Positions 16,907-25,817 of a stretch of 42,404 nucleotides of DNA are shown here, in pieces. Each line of letters opens with the position of its first letter. The stretch's first letter is position 1. Source of the stretch: Clostridia bacterium (GTDB lineage Bacteria > Bacillota > Clostridia > Christensenellales > Borkfalkiaceae); NCBI GenBank assembly GCA_017463425.1, contig JAFTPE010000035.1:1-42404 (forward strand). The letters run 5' to 3'. The position numbers and the translations under genes are program-made. Under the pieces are notes generated by a model. It did no database searches. It was not told where the DNA came from and saw only the letters and a list, made by a program, of their open reading frames with translations.

Positions 16907-16950
16907 ACTTTCAAAAACGGAAAAAATATGTTATAATAGAGGTGAACGCT

Positions 16951-17835
16951 TTGAATGAATTTGACCGTTTTGCAAAATACGAAAAGTTCACAAAAGAAAA
17001 TCCTTTTGATTTGGCAAAACATAGCTCTATCGGTGTGGGGGGCTATGCCGAAATTGCGTTTTATCCGCGCGACGAATCGGAATTGATTGGGTTGATTGCT
17101 CAATTAAAAGCCGATAAAATCGAATTTTACGTGGTTGGCAATATGACCAACGTGTTGCCAGCCGACGGATTGATCAACAAGGCAATTGTTTGCATTAAAA
17201 AAATATGCGGTGTAGAAATAGGCGAAAAGACGTACGTTGCCGCAGGGACTTCAAGCAATCAACTTCTTCGACATTGTAAATCGGCGAAAAAAAGCGGCGC
17301 GGAATTTTTGTCGGGAGTGCCTTGTACGCTTGGGGGCGCGTTGTATATGAATGCAGGCGCAGCTGGAACGTATATCGACGAAATCGTGGAAGAAGTTCGT
17401 GTGTTGCGCGATGGGAAAATTCAAACGTTGGCTTTAAAGGACTGCGCGTATTCGTATAAACACAGCGTATTTATGCAAAACGACGATATTATTTTAGGGG
17501 CGACGTTGCGGCTGAAAGACAGCGACGAGAAAACGATTGAAGAAACCGAAAAACGGTATTTACAAAGAAGAGCGCATTTGCCCAAAGGCAGAAGTATGGG
17601 TTGCGTATTTAAAAACCCTAAGCACGGAGCGTCTGCAGGCGAATTGATTGAAAAAGCGGGGCTCAAAGGTTTGCGCGTGGGGGGCGCGGTAGTGGCAATG
17701 CAACACGCCAATTTTATCTTAAACGATAGGGGCGCGACGCAGCAAGATATCAGAACGCTGATTTCGATTATTAAAAGCGTCGTGTTCGCGCAATACAAAA
17801 TAGAATTAGAGGAAGAAATACGATATTTGATATAA
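16951..17835 (+). CDS. murB: UDP-N-acetylenolpyruvoylglucosamine reductase
   Basis: 294 residues from the TTG at 16951, chosen because AGAGGTG ends 6 bases upstream. The GTG at 16942 lies inside that site and the ATG at 16955 is out of frame. It reduces enolpyruvyl-UDP-GlcNAc to UDP-MurNAc with FAD and NADPH. FAD-domain motifs are HSSIGVGGYAE, FLSGVPCTLGGALYMNAGA and YSYKHSVF. The substrate domain has GCVFKNP and GLRVGGAVVAMQHANFILN. The Cys in GCVFKNP is where most MurB proteins have the proton-donating Ser. The order murB, PHP protein, whiA is common in Clostridia. Confidence 0.93.
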   Translation: MNEFDRFAKYEKFTKENPFDLAKHSSIGVGGYAEIAFYPRDESELIGLIAQLKADKIEFYVVGNMTNVLPADGLINKAIVCIKKICGVEIGEKTYVAAGTSSNQLLRHCKSAKKSGAEFLSGVPCTLGGALYMNAGAAGTYIDEIVEEVRVLRDGKIQTLALKDCAYSYKHSVFMQNDDIILGATLRLKDSDEKTIEETEKRYLQRRAHLPKGRSMGCVFKNPKHGASAGELIEKAGLKGLRVGGAVVAMQHANFILNDRGATQQDIRTLISIIKSVVFAQYKIELEEEIRYLI

Positions 17836-17866
17836 GCAAGGTGTTTGCTTAAAAAAAGGAGAACGG

Positions 17867-18643
17867 GTGATTTTAACAGCAGATTATCATACGCATACGC
17901 CGTATTCACACGGCAAAAATACCGTTGAGGAAAACGTGGCGAGGGCAAAAGAGCTTGGTTTGAAACAAATCGCGATTACAGACCACGGCTTTTCTCACGT
18001 TGCGTACGGGCTTCGCAGAAGACAAGTGGCGTCTTACGCGGCGGAATGTAAAGCGGCGGCGAAGAAATATAATATAGACGTGTTGGTGGGAATTGAATCC
18101 AATATAAAGGGTGAAGACGGAGAGGCGGATTTAACGGAACGCGATTATGAGAATTTCGACGTGTATCTTTGCGGAAACCATATTTTTATTTTCTATTCAA
18201 CGAATCAAGATATGTGGAAATACGGTTGGGGAAACGTATTGTCAAGGCAATTTTTGAAAGATACGCCTGAAAAGGTGATACAGCGAAACACCAAAGCGTA
18301 TATCAACGCAATAAAAAACAATCCCGTTGACGCCGTTACCCATTTGAATTTTTTATGTCCGTCGAATGCCTTGGATGTGGCAAAATGCGCTGCGGATTAC
18401 GGTACGTATATCGAACTTAATACAAAAAAACGGCATTTGAGCGACGAGGAATTGTGTGAAATCGCGCAAAAGACTTCGGCGAGGTTTATCGTTAATTCGG
18501 ACGCGCACGCAGCGGCAAGAGTGGGAGATACGAAAATCGTAGAAGAACAATTGGCGAGAATTGATTTCCCGATGGATAGAATCGACAATATAGACGGGCG
18601 GTTGCCCACATTCCGCTTTGCAGAGTTTAAAAAACATTTATAA
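17867..18643 (+). CDS. PHP-domain phosphoesterase (YcdX-like)
   Basis: 258 residues starting at a GTG 4 bases after AAGGAGAACG. The polymerase-and-histidinol-phosphatase fold is clear: HTHTPYSHG (HxH) near residue 8, ITDHGFSH, GIESNIKGEDGEADL, THLNFLC and NSDAHAA. These ligate a three-metal centre that hydrolyses phosphate esters. The substrate is not known. It lies between murB and whiA and is conserved there in many Firmicutes. Confidence 0.88.
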   Translation: MILTADYHTHTPYSHGKNTVEENVARAKELGLKQIAITDHGFSHVAYGLRRRQVASYAAECKAAAKKYNIDVLVGIESNIKGEDGEADLTERDYENFDVYLCGNHIFIFYSTNQDMWKYGWGNVLSRQFLKDTPEKVIQRNTKAYINAIKNNPVDAVTHLNFLCPSNALDVAKCAADYGTYIELNTKKRHLSDEELCEIAQKTSARFIVNSDAHAAARVGDTKIVEEQLARIDFPMDRIDNIDGRLPTFRFAEFKKHL

Positions 18644-18645
18644 AC

Positions 18646-19593
18646 ATGAGCTTTACTTCAGAGATAAAAAAAGAAATCGTCAATCGAAAATTGTGGAAAG
18701 GTAAGGGGAACGCAGAAAAAAAAGCTGCGTTGTCCGCTTTTATTCGTACCAGCGGCACGATAGGCTTTAAAGACGGGATTCCTACGTTTTTTCTCGTCAG
18801 CGAAACGGAAAACGTTGCCGAATTTTTTATGCGGATTTTCTATGAAACGTTCGGGGTGGAACTCTCGGTAACGCATGCGACAATGGACAGATTGAGCGGT
18901 AGGGACAAATTGTTGTTGCAATGCCCTACGGCGAACGCGAAAAACGTATTGATTGAATTGGGGCTGTTAAAAAAGACGAGTTTGGAATTTAAAAGTGGGA
19001 TATCCGCTTCGCTGATAAAAGACGACGCGTGTAAAATTGCCTATATGCAAGGCGCGTTTTTAGGCGGCGGAAGTTGTACGTTGCCGCACGAAACGGGCAA
19101 AACGGGATATCACCTTGAAATTGTGTTTTTAGAAGAAAAACCTGCGAAAGATTTTTGCGTGAAACTCGCTCAACTTGAACTGATTGTAAAATTGGTAAAA
19201 AGAAAGGAAACGTACGTCGTTTATATTAAGAGTAAGGAATTGATTTCCGATTTCCTTTCGGTAATCGGCGCGGAAAACGCGTTAGAAAAATTATCCAAAG
19301 TTGTGGAAAAACGCGATAGGGCAAATCAAAGCAATCGCACGCAAAACTGTATGGCAGGCAATGCGGACAAAGCCGCGAAAGCCGCAGTAAAACAGGTAAT
19401 GGCGATTCAAACGTTGCAAAAAAGCGGCGTGATAGAGGGGTTAAACGACGAATTGAAAGCCTTAGCTAACTTGCGACTTGACAATCCGGCAATGTCCTTG
19501 CAGGAACTTGCAGACGCATTGAAAGTAAGCAAGAGTTGTTTAAACCATAGAATGAGAAAACTGATGGAAACGGCGGAAAAACTGACGAAATAA
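18646..19593 (+). CDS. whiA: DNA-binding protein WhiA
   Basis: 315 residues, the usual WhiA length. The N-terminal two-thirds is a LAGLIDADG-like fold without nuclease residues (SFTSEIKKEIVNR, AYMQGAFLGGGSC). The C-terminal helix-turn-helix has NRTQNCMAGNADKAAKAA, LQELADALKVSKSCLNHRMRKL. In Gram-positives WhiA affects cell division and, in Actinobacteria, sporulation. It starts 2 bases after the PHP stop with no clear ribosome site, so translational coupling is likely. The usual rapZ and yvcK partners are absent here. Confidence 0.95.
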   Translation: MSFTSEIKKEIVNRKLWKGKGNAEKKAALSAFIRTSGTIGFKDGIPTFFLVSETENVAEFFMRIFYETFGVELSVTHATMDRLSGRDKLLLQCPTANAKNVLIELGLLKKTSLEFKSGISASLIKDDACKIAYMQGAFLGGGSCTLPHETGKTGYHLEIVFLEEKPAKDFCVKLAQLELIVKLVKRKETYVVYIKSKELISDFLSVIGAENALEKLSKVVEKRDRANQSNRTQNCMAGNADKAAKAAVKQVMAIQTLQKSGVIEGLNDELKALANLRLDNPAMSLQELADALKVSKSCLNHRMRKLMETAEKLTK

Positions 19594-19614
19594 AAAAAGA
19601 AAAACGGAAGAATT

Positions 19615-22600
19615 ATGACGGATTTTGTACATTTACATTTGCATACGGAATACAGCCTTTTGGACGGCGCGGCAAAAGTGGACGATTTGGTGGAATATCT
19701 TTCCAAAAATGGAATCAACGCTTGCGCGGTAACCGATCACGGGAATATGTACGCCTCTTTGTATTTTGCCGAAGAATGTGTAAAAAAGGGGATAAAATAT
19801 ATTATCGGTTGCGAACTGTACGCCACTGACGACCATTTTGACAAACGCCCTGGCACGAAGACGGAGCATATCGTTTTGCTTGCAAAAAACAAGACGGGCT
19901 ATAAAAATATTGTAAAGCTGGATTCCCTTTCCTATATCGACGGATTTTACGGGAAACCGAGAATCAGTTACGAATATATCAAACAGCATCACGAGGGGGT
20001 AATTTGTCTTTCCGCGTGTTTGGCAGGTCGTATGCCGCAACTGTTGATGCAGAACGATTACGAGGGGGCGAAAAAATGGGCGGCGGAGATGAAAGAAATC
20101 TTCGGCGACGATTTTTATATTGAGTTGCAAGACCATGGGATTGCGGAAGAAAAACAGGTGATTCCCGAATTGATTCAAATCGCAAGAGAATTGAATATCG
20201 GGTTGGTTGCGACGAACGACGTGCATTATATCGAAAAAGAGGATTGGGAAGCGCACGACGTATTGCTGTGTATTCAGACGAAAAAAACACTCGCCGATCC
20301 CAAACGTATGAAATTTGACACGCACGAATTTTATATGAAATCGGGCGACGAGATGTTAGAACTTTTCAATTACGTCCCCGAGGCGATTTCCAACACGCGT
20401 GTAATTGCGGACAAGATAGAAGAACCCGTATTCGATCTTACGCCAAAGGGCGACCCTATTCGTGATACGTCGTTGATCCCCTTGTACAAACCCGAGGATG
20501 GCAGCACTTCGCCCGATTATCTTACGAGATTGACGTGGGAGGGGTTGCCCAAACGCTATGCGGAGATTACGCAAGAAATTAAAGAACGCGCGGAATACGA
20601 ACTCGGCATTATTATCAAAATGGGTTTTGCTGACTATTTCTTGATTGTATGGGATTATATCAATTGGTCGCGTGTGCATGGGATACCGGTAGGGCCTGGG
20701 CGTGGTTCGGGGGTAGGCAGTATCGTTGCGTATTCGATAGGGATCACCGACGTTGACCCTTTAAGATACGATTTGATTTTTGAACGGTTCTTAAACCCTG
20801 ATCGAGTTTCTATGCCCGACTTTGACGTGGATTTTTGTACGAAAAGAAGACACGAAACGATTGAATACGTACGGGAAAAATATCATCCTGAAAACGTAGC
20901 GCAAATCGTAACGTTCGGAACGCTTGCCTCGCGCGCCGTTATCAAGGACGTAGGTCGTGTTATGGGTGTGCCGTATTCGGAAACGGACAAAGTTGCAAAA
21001 TTGATGGACGGAAAATCCACGATAGGCGAATTGTTGGGGCTGAAAATCCCCAAACTTGAAAAACAGCTCGCCGATCCTGAATTAAACGAAGAAAAACGAG
21101 GGGAAATTCAGAAAAAATTAAACGAACAGAAACAAAAAAAGAATTCCGAATTTATTGAAGTGTACGAAACGAATTCTGAACTTCGCCGCGTAATTGATAT
21201 GGGCTTGAAATTGGAGGGTATGCCTAAAAACACCTCCGAACACGCGGCAGGCGTCGTTATTTGTAACAAAGTGCTTGCCGATAACGTGCCGCTTGCTAGA
21301 AACGGGGAAGATATTGTAACGCAGTTTGATATGAAAGAAGTGGAAGCGGTGGGAATGTTGAAGATGGACTTCCTTGCGTTGACCACGTTGACGGATATAC
21401 AAAACACGTTGGAATATATCAAAGAGGGCAAGGGGATTGACGTCGATTTCAATGAAATTGGGCTTGACGTTCCCGAAGCGTATCAGTTAATCTCGTCCGG
21501 GGATACGGACGCGGTGTTCCAACTCGAACAAGGCGGAATGAAAAAGTTTATGAAAGACCTGCAGCCCAGTTGTTTGGAAGATTTGATTGCAGGAATTTCC
21601 CTTTATCGTCCTGGACCTATGGATTTCATTCCGAAATATATCGAGAACAAGCATAATCCTGAAAAAATCGTTTACGATACGCCGTATTTAGAGCCGATTT
21701 TGAAAAATTCGTACGGGGTTATTGTGTACCAAGAACAGGTTATGCAAATTTTCCAACAGCTTGCAGGATACTCGCTTGGTCAAGCCGACCTTGTTCGTCG
21801 CGCCATGGCAAAGAAGAAAAAGAAAGAGCTGATGGAACAAAAAGACAAATTTATCTACGGCGCGCCGTCAGAGGGGATTTCGGGGTGCGCGTCTAAGGGA
21901 ATCCCTGCAAACGTTGCGGAGAAAATTTTCTCGGATATGGAGAGTTTTGCTTCCTACGCTTTCAACAAATCTCACGCGGCGGCGTACGCGGTGGTGGCGT
22001 ATAGAACGGCGTATTTAAAGCATTTTTATCCCAAAGAATTTTTGGCGGGTATCTTAAACGACAGAATTGATAAAATTGAAGAAGTTTCCAAATATATTAT
22101 GTATATGAAGGAAAAAAATATCGACGTTTTACCGCCTGATATCAATAAATCGAAAGATATTTTCTGGGTAGAAGGCAACGGACTGAGAATCGGTTTGGGC
22201 GCGCTCCGCGGCGTTGGTCAGGACGCGATTGCCGCCGTTATAAAAGAACGCAGCGATCACGGCGAATTTAAGGATTTTTCCGATTTTGCAATGCGTTGTT
22301 CCAAATACGTAAACAAACGGATTGTAGAGAGCCTTATTTACGCAGGCGCGTTTGATTGTTTTGGGTACAATCGCGCGCAGGTGGCGGCGGTTTACGAGGA
22401 CGTTTTAACCCGTGTCAGCGCAATGGAAAAACAAAAAGCAGGCGCGCAAATTTCTTTATTTGGCAGTATTTTGGAAGAACAGAATATTGAGGTGCGTTTC
22501 CCTGATATTCCCGAATATGAAACAATGGAAAAACTCTCCAAAGAAAAATCCGTACTCGGCGTATATGTCAGCGGACATCCGTTTGAAAAGTTTTTGCCGT

Positions 22601-23298
22601 ATTTCAAAGACCGCACTTTTAATTGTTCCATGTTAAACAATTACGTTGAAAACGACGAAACGGGGGAAAAGACGTATAACGAAATTTCCGACGGACAACA
22701 AGTAACGATGGGCGGAATGATAGGCGCGTTTAAAAAATTGAAAACGCGTACGGGTTCGTTTATGGCGTTTGTAACCGTGGAGGATTTGTACGGCTCGGTG
22801 GAATGTGTGTGTTTCCCGAAAATTTATGACCGTATCCGTAATTTTCTGCAAACGGACAAAGTGGTGTCCTTGTCGGGGAAAATCAGTATAGAAGAAGAAA
22901 AACTTCCCGTGATTATCGTCGATAAAATGACAGAATTTACGTTGGAAGAAGATAATACCCCGATAAAAGAAGAACCCCATACAAATTATCAAGACAGATA
23001 CGTTTCTTCGTCGGTCTATGCGGATAATGCAGATGCTTCCGCGTCTTCGCGTCCTATGCAACCCGTTTCGCGAGAAAAATCGAACGCGGAAAAGAAATTG
23101 TGGTTGAACGTCAGCGGATTGGAGGACGAAGATATTGAAGAATTGTTGGAAACGCTGTCGTTTTATTCGGGGGATACGTCCGTTTGGTTTGTAAAAGACG
23201 GAAAAAAGATGCTTTGTTCGCAAAAAGTATCGCCAAACAAAGCCTTGATGGCAGAACTTTCGAGTTTTTTGTCGGAAAATTGTATAAAACTTGTGTAA
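19615..23298 (+). CDS. dnaE: DNA polymerase III subunit alpha
   Basis: 1227 residues. The N-terminal PHP domain has HLHLHTEYSLLDGAA, VTDHGNMYA and TNDVHY with the metal ligands apparently kept, which in other DnaE proteins goes with metal-dependent 3'-5' exonuclease activity. The C-family polymerase core has GPGRGSGVGSIVAYS and the catalytic acidic residues in MPDFDVDFC, with SEHAAGVVI and SLYRPGPM. An HhH region and an OB-fold (VTMGGMIGAFKKLKTRTGSF) follow. A linker of about 40 residues (near 1120-1165, Ser/Asp rich) precedes a short C-terminal domain. GGAAG precedes the ATG 21 bases after whiA. Confidence 0.96.
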   Translation: MTDFVHLHLHTEYSLLDGAAKVDDLVEYLSKNGINACAVTDHGNMYASLYFAEECVKKGIKYIIGCELYATDDHFDKRPGTKTEHIVLLAKNKTGYKNIVKLDSLSYIDGFYGKPRISYEYIKQHHEGVICLSACLAGRMPQLLMQNDYEGAKKWAAEMKEIFGDDFYIELQDHGIAEEKQVIPELIQIARELNIGLVATNDVHYIEKEDWEAHDVLLCIQTKKTLADPKRMKFDTHEFYMKSGDEMLELFNYVPEAISNTRVIADKIEEPVFDLTPKGDPIRDTSLIPLYKPEDGSTSPDYLTRLTWEGLPKRYAEITQEIKERAEYELGIIIKMGFADYFLIVWDYINWSRVHGIPVGPGRGSGVGSIVAYSIGITDVDPLRYDLIFERFLNPDRVSMPDFDVDFCTKRRHETIEYVREKYHPENVAQIVTFGTLASRAVIKDVGRVMGVPYSETDKVAKLMDGKSTIGELLGLKIPKLEKQLADPELNEEKRGEIQKKLNEQKQKKNSEFIEVYETNSELRRVIDMGLKLEGMPKNTSEHAAGVVICNKVLADNVPLARNGEDIVTQFDMKEVEAVGMLKMDFLALTTLTDIQNTLEYIKEGKGIDVDFNEIGLDVPEAYQLISSGDTDAVFQLEQGGMKKFMKDLQPSCLEDLIAGISLYRPGPMDFIPKYIENKHNPEKIVYDTPYLEPILKNSYGVIVYQEQVMQIFQQLAGYSLGQADLVRRAMAKKKKKELMEQKDKFIYGAPSEGISGCASKGIPANVAEKIFSDMESFASYAFNKSHAAAYAVVAYRTAYLKHFYPKEFLAGILNDRIDKIEEVSKYIMYMKEKNIDVLPPDINKSKDIFWVEGNGLRIGLGALRGVGQDAIAAVIKERSDHGEFKDFSDFAMRCSKYVNKRIVESLIYAGAFDCFGYNRAQVAAVYEDVLTRVSAMEKQKAGAQISLFGSILEEQNIEVRFPDIPEYETMEKLSKEKSVLGVYVSGHPFEKFLPYFKDRTFNCSMLNNYVENDETGEKTYNEISDGQQVTMGGMIGAFKKLKTRTGSFMAFVTVEDLYGSVECVCFPKIYDRIRNFLQTDKVVSLSGKISIEEEKLPVIIVDKMTEFTLEEDNTPIKEEPHTNYQDRYVSSSVYADNADASASSRPMQPVSREKSNAEKKLWLNVSGLEDEDIEELLETLSFYSGDTSVWFVKDGKKMLCSQKVSPNKALMAELSSFLSENCIKLV

Positions 23299-23323
23299 AT
23301 TTAAAAAAAAGGTAAAAAAATAA

Positions 23324-23351
23324 TTGTTTTTTTCAAAAGTTTTGCTATAAT
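23324..23351 (+). promoter_or_regulatory. Promoter of pfkA
   Basis: TTGTTT (23324-23329), 16-base spacer, TATAAT (23346-23351). The leader of about 80 bases ends in AGAGAGGTAG before the ATG. Confidence 0.65.
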
Positions 23352-23440
23352 AATAATGTACGTGATTTTATAGGGGAGAAAAATCGTTGAGAGAGGAAAA
23401 AACGAATCGGTAAAATCAACGAACAGAGAGGTAGAAAAAA

Positions 23441-24403
23441 ATGAAACGTATAGGTTTATTGACGAGTGGTGGCGACGCGCCTGGTATGAATGCGGCAATC
23501 CGCGCTGTTGTGCGTTCGGGATTGTATTTTGGAATGGAAGTGTTTGGAATCGAACGCGGTTATGCTGGTTTGATGAATAATCTCGTTATCCCTATGGAAA
23601 TGCGTAGCGTATCGAATATCGTACAATGTGGCGGTACTCGCCTTCGTACGGCAAGATGTATGGAAATGTTGACCAAAGAAGGTCAGAAAAAAGCGGTTGA
23701 AACGTTGGAAAAAAACGGGATTGACGGATTGGTCGTCATTGGCGGCGACGGTTCGTTTAGAGGCGCAAAAGTGCTTAGTGAGGAATACGGCGTGCCTACG
23801 ATTGGTATTCCCGGTACGATTGACAACGACCTGGAATACACCGATTATACGCTTGGTTTTGATACGGCGGTAAACACTTGTCTTGACATTATCAATAAGT
23901 TGCGCGATACAATGACCTCGCACGAACGTATTTCCGTCGTAGAGGTTATGGGCAGACATTGCGGGGATATTGCGTTGTACAGCGGTATTGCGTCGGGCGC
24001 AGAAATTATCGTTGTACCTGAAATCAAGTTTGATATGAATGATATCGTGATGAAAATCAACCGTTCTCGCGCAAGTGGGAAACATTCCAATATTATCGTC
24101 GTTGCAGAAGGGGTTATGAGCGCGGAACAGTTTGCGAAACAGTTGCAAGAAGTTACGTCGCATTCCGTTCGTCCTACCTGTATCGGACACGTGCAACGCG
24201 GTGGCTCGCCCTCTATGGCGGATAGAATGTTGGCGGCGCAGTTTGGTAACAAAGCCGTTCGTTTGCTGAACGACGGGATTGGTAACCGCGTGGTGGGTAT
24301 TCGCGATAATAAAATTATCGATATGGATATTATCGAGGCGGTATCGATGAAAAAACAATTCAATCTCGAATTGTACGAAACGTTGCAGATGATTTCTATG
24401 TAA
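23441..24403 (+). CDS. pfkA: ATP-dependent 6-phosphofructokinase
   Basis: 320 residues, the normal bacterial size. GLLTSGGDAPGMNAAIRA starts the ATP site. VIGGDGSFRGA carries the GGDGS motif typical of ATP users rather than pyrophosphate users (GGDDS). The catalytic Asp is in TIDNDL, then MGRHCGDIAL and HVQRGGSPSMADR. It phosphorylates fructose 6-phosphate. The dnaE-pfkA order is common in Firmicutes, but here the gene has its own promoter and terminator. Confidence 0.96.
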   Translation: MKRIGLLTSGGDAPGMNAAIRAVVRSGLYFGMEVFGIERGYAGLMNNLVIPMEMRSVSNIVQCGGTRLRTARCMEMLTKEGQKKAVETLEKNGIDGLVVIGGDGSFRGAKVLSEEYGVPTIGIPGTIDNDLEYTDYTLGFDTAVNTCLDIINKLRDTMTSHERISVVEVMGRHCGDIALYSGIASGAEIIVVPEIKFDMNDIVMKINRSRASGKHSNIIVVAEGVMSAEQFAKQLQEVTSHSVRPTCIGHVQRGGSPSMADRMLAAQFGNKAVRLLNDGIGNRVVGIRDNKIIDMDIIEAVSMKKQFNLELYETLQMISM

Positions 24404-24407
24404 TGCA

Positions 24408-24434
24408 AAAAGTCGCTTTTCAAAAGCGACTTTT
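24408..24434 (+). terminator. Intrinsic terminator of pfkA
   Basis: AAAAGTCGCTTTT (24408-24420) is complementary to AAAAGCGACTTTT (24422-24434). The tip must open to form a real loop. The stem ends in T4 and starts 5 bases after the stop codon. Confidence 0.8.
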
Positions 24435-24515
24435 ACTATGCGACGGGAAAAGTGAAAAAATTTCAGAAAAATATCGAAAAAGTAATTAAGTTTAGAAAAA
24501 TTTGGGTATATATTA

Positions 24516-24521
24516 TATAAT
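24516..24521 (+). promoter_or_regulatory. -10 box before the fruK-like gene
   Basis: TATAAT in an AT-rich run. The -35 (TTAGAA, 24492-24497) is weak. The leader can form GG-A-CGTG/CACGCC around a T6 loop (24531-24549), and AGGAG lies 5 bases before the ATG. Confidence 0.5.
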
Positions 24522-24566
24522 AGGATAAGGGGACGTGTTTTTTCACGCCTAAAAACAGGAGTAAAA

Positions 24567-25490
24567 ATGATTTTAACCGTATGTATGAGTCCTTGCACGG
24601 ACGTAACGATAGAATTGGATTCTCTTAATATCGGGAAAGCCAGCACGGTAAAGAGCAGATCGATTTCTTTCACGGGAAAGGCGTTAAACGTAGCCATCGG
24701 GGTTACTCGTTTGGGTCGCGATGCATATACCACGGGAATGATGTATAACGAAAACGGATATATGTTTGAAAACGCTCTGGATAAAGAGGGTGTGCCTTTT
24801 ACGTTTGTGTGGAACAAAGGCAGAGTGCGCGAGAATTACAAATTTATCGACAATCGTTCTATGCTGACCGAAGTCAACGATATCGGAGAGGAAGTAAGTA
24901 AGGAAAAAGCGGAAGAATTGCTTTCTATGGTGCGTATGTTATCTGCTAAAAGCGGCGTAACGGTGCTTTCAGGCGGATTGCCTCGCGGAATGGATGCGGG
25001 GTATTATGGAAAATTGGCTCGCGCTGTTGATTCTCGTTCGCTCAAAATCGTGGATACGGAGGGGGAGCGATTGTTTTCCGCTCTCAACGAAGGGGTAGAC
25101 CTTGTAAAACCCAATTTAGAGGAATTGGAAAATACAATCGGACGACACATTGCAGATAAAGAAGATATGCTGTCTGCTTGTTACGAATTGTTGGATAGAG
25201 GCGCGAAACGGGTTTTATTATCGCTTGGAAAACAAGGCGCAGTTATGACCAACGGTACGGATACGTATTATTGTAAGAGCTTGAACGTAGCCGTCAATTC
25301 TACAATCGGTGCAGGGGACGGAATGGTGGCTGCTGCCGCAATCGGCTTGGAAAGCGGCGCGGATTTGCCTCATATACTTCGTAGCAGCGTAGCGGCAGGA
25401 ACAGCGACGGTTATGACGACGGGGCAAGTTTCGTTTACAAAGGAAAAATATAACGAAGTGTTGAACAATTTACACGTAAATAAAATTTAA
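24567..25490 (+). CDS. fruK: PfkB-family kinase, 1-phosphofructokinase type
   Basis: 307 residues of the ribokinase/PfkB fold. The N-terminal MILTVCMSPCTDVTIEL matches the 1-phosphofructokinase/tagatose-6-phosphate kinase branch. FTGKALNVAIGVTRLG replaces the usual GGKGINVA signature. GGLPRGMD is mid-protein. The anion hole and catalytic Asp are in TIGAGDGMVAAAAIG. It most likely phosphorylates fructose 1-phosphate or a related hexose phosphate. No fructose PTS gene is next to it, so the substrate stays open. It has its own promoter and stands alone between a terminator and the non-coding RNA region. Confidence 0.75.
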   Translation: MILTVCMSPCTDVTIELDSLNIGKASTVKSRSISFTGKALNVAIGVTRLGRDAYTTGMMYNENGYMFENALDKEGVPFTFVWNKGRVRENYKFIDNRSMLTEVNDIGEEVSKEKAEELLSMVRMLSAKSGVTVLSGGLPRGMDAGYYGKLARAVDSRSLKIVDTEGERLFSALNEGVDLVKPNLEELENTIGRHIADKEDMLSACYELLDRGAKRVLLSLGKQGAVMTNGTDTYYCKSLNVAVNSTIGAGDGMVAAAAIGLESGADLPHILRSSVAAGTATVMTTGQVSFTKEKYNEVLNNLHVNKI

Positions 25491-25521
25491 ACGTAGGTGT
25501 ACTTTTTTCTTGATTTTTGCA

Positions 25522-25527
25522 TATAAT
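25522..25527 (+). promoter_or_regulatory. -10 box of the putative ncRNA
   Basis: TATAAT 7 bases before the predicted 5' end at about 25534. The -35 region (GTACTT at 25499-25504) is poor. Confidence 0.5.
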
Positions 25528-25533
25528 ACAATA

Positions 25534-25768
25534 TATTCAAGAAAAAGCCTTATACGCCTTTTCAAAAAGTGAATACGGAACACCCCGTTTCTCTTTGAAA
25601 CGTTTGGGAGAGTCGGAAAAGATGCCTAAGAAACGTGTGTTATGACGATAGGGCGAAGAAACGGAAGAAAAAACGGTTAGCCGCGCTTTGCAACAACGTC
25701 GTTGCAAAGGCGCATAACTGAAAAGAAATGAATAAAAAGGATAACCGCGGCAAAAAACCGCGGTTTTT
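25534..25768 (+). ncRNA. Structured non-coding RNA candidate, class not identified
   Basis: A 327-base gap without a credible ORF holds a -10 box, long-range pairing and an intrinsic terminator. The ends pair: TATTCA (25534-25539) with TGAATA (25729-25734), and TTATACGCCTTT (25550-25561) with AAAGGCGCATAA (25706-25717, one mismatch), separated by an internal loop. Inside are a CGTTTC/GAAACG hairpin near 25586-25602 and a 9-bp CTTTGCAAC/GTTGCAAAG hairpin (25686-25709) that competes with the closing stem. Length of about 235 bases and a closed rod-like fold resemble 6S RNA, which should be tested first. No RNase P, tmRNA, SRP or T-box core motif is seen. It could instead be a leader for the next gene. 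Confidence 0.5.
25743..25768 (+). terminator. Intrinsic terminator ending the ncRNA
   Basis: AACCGCGG (25743-25750), loop CAAAAAA, CCGCGGTT (25758-25765) and a T5 tract. It separates the RNA from the membrane protein gene that follows. Confidence 0.85.
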
Positions 25769-25817
25769 GAATAAATAATCGTAAGTTTTCGCATATACTA
25801 AGAGGGAGGATTGAACC

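Noticed and set aside
16909-16937. TTTCAA-17-TATAAT promoter for murB
   Set aside because: Transcription would start at about 16944, inside or after the ribosome site, leaving almost no leader. The -35 is also weak. Possible but not supported.
23456-24817. 453-codon open frame on the minus strand
   Set aside because: It covers pfkA, a terminator and the start of fruK in antisense. Composition and lack of motifs mark it as a shadow.
25736-25768. T-box-like AACCGCGG element
   Set aside because: The CCGCGG palindrome recalls a T-box terminator, but the GGGUGG part and stem I motifs are absent and the next gene is a membrane protein, not an amino-acid gene.
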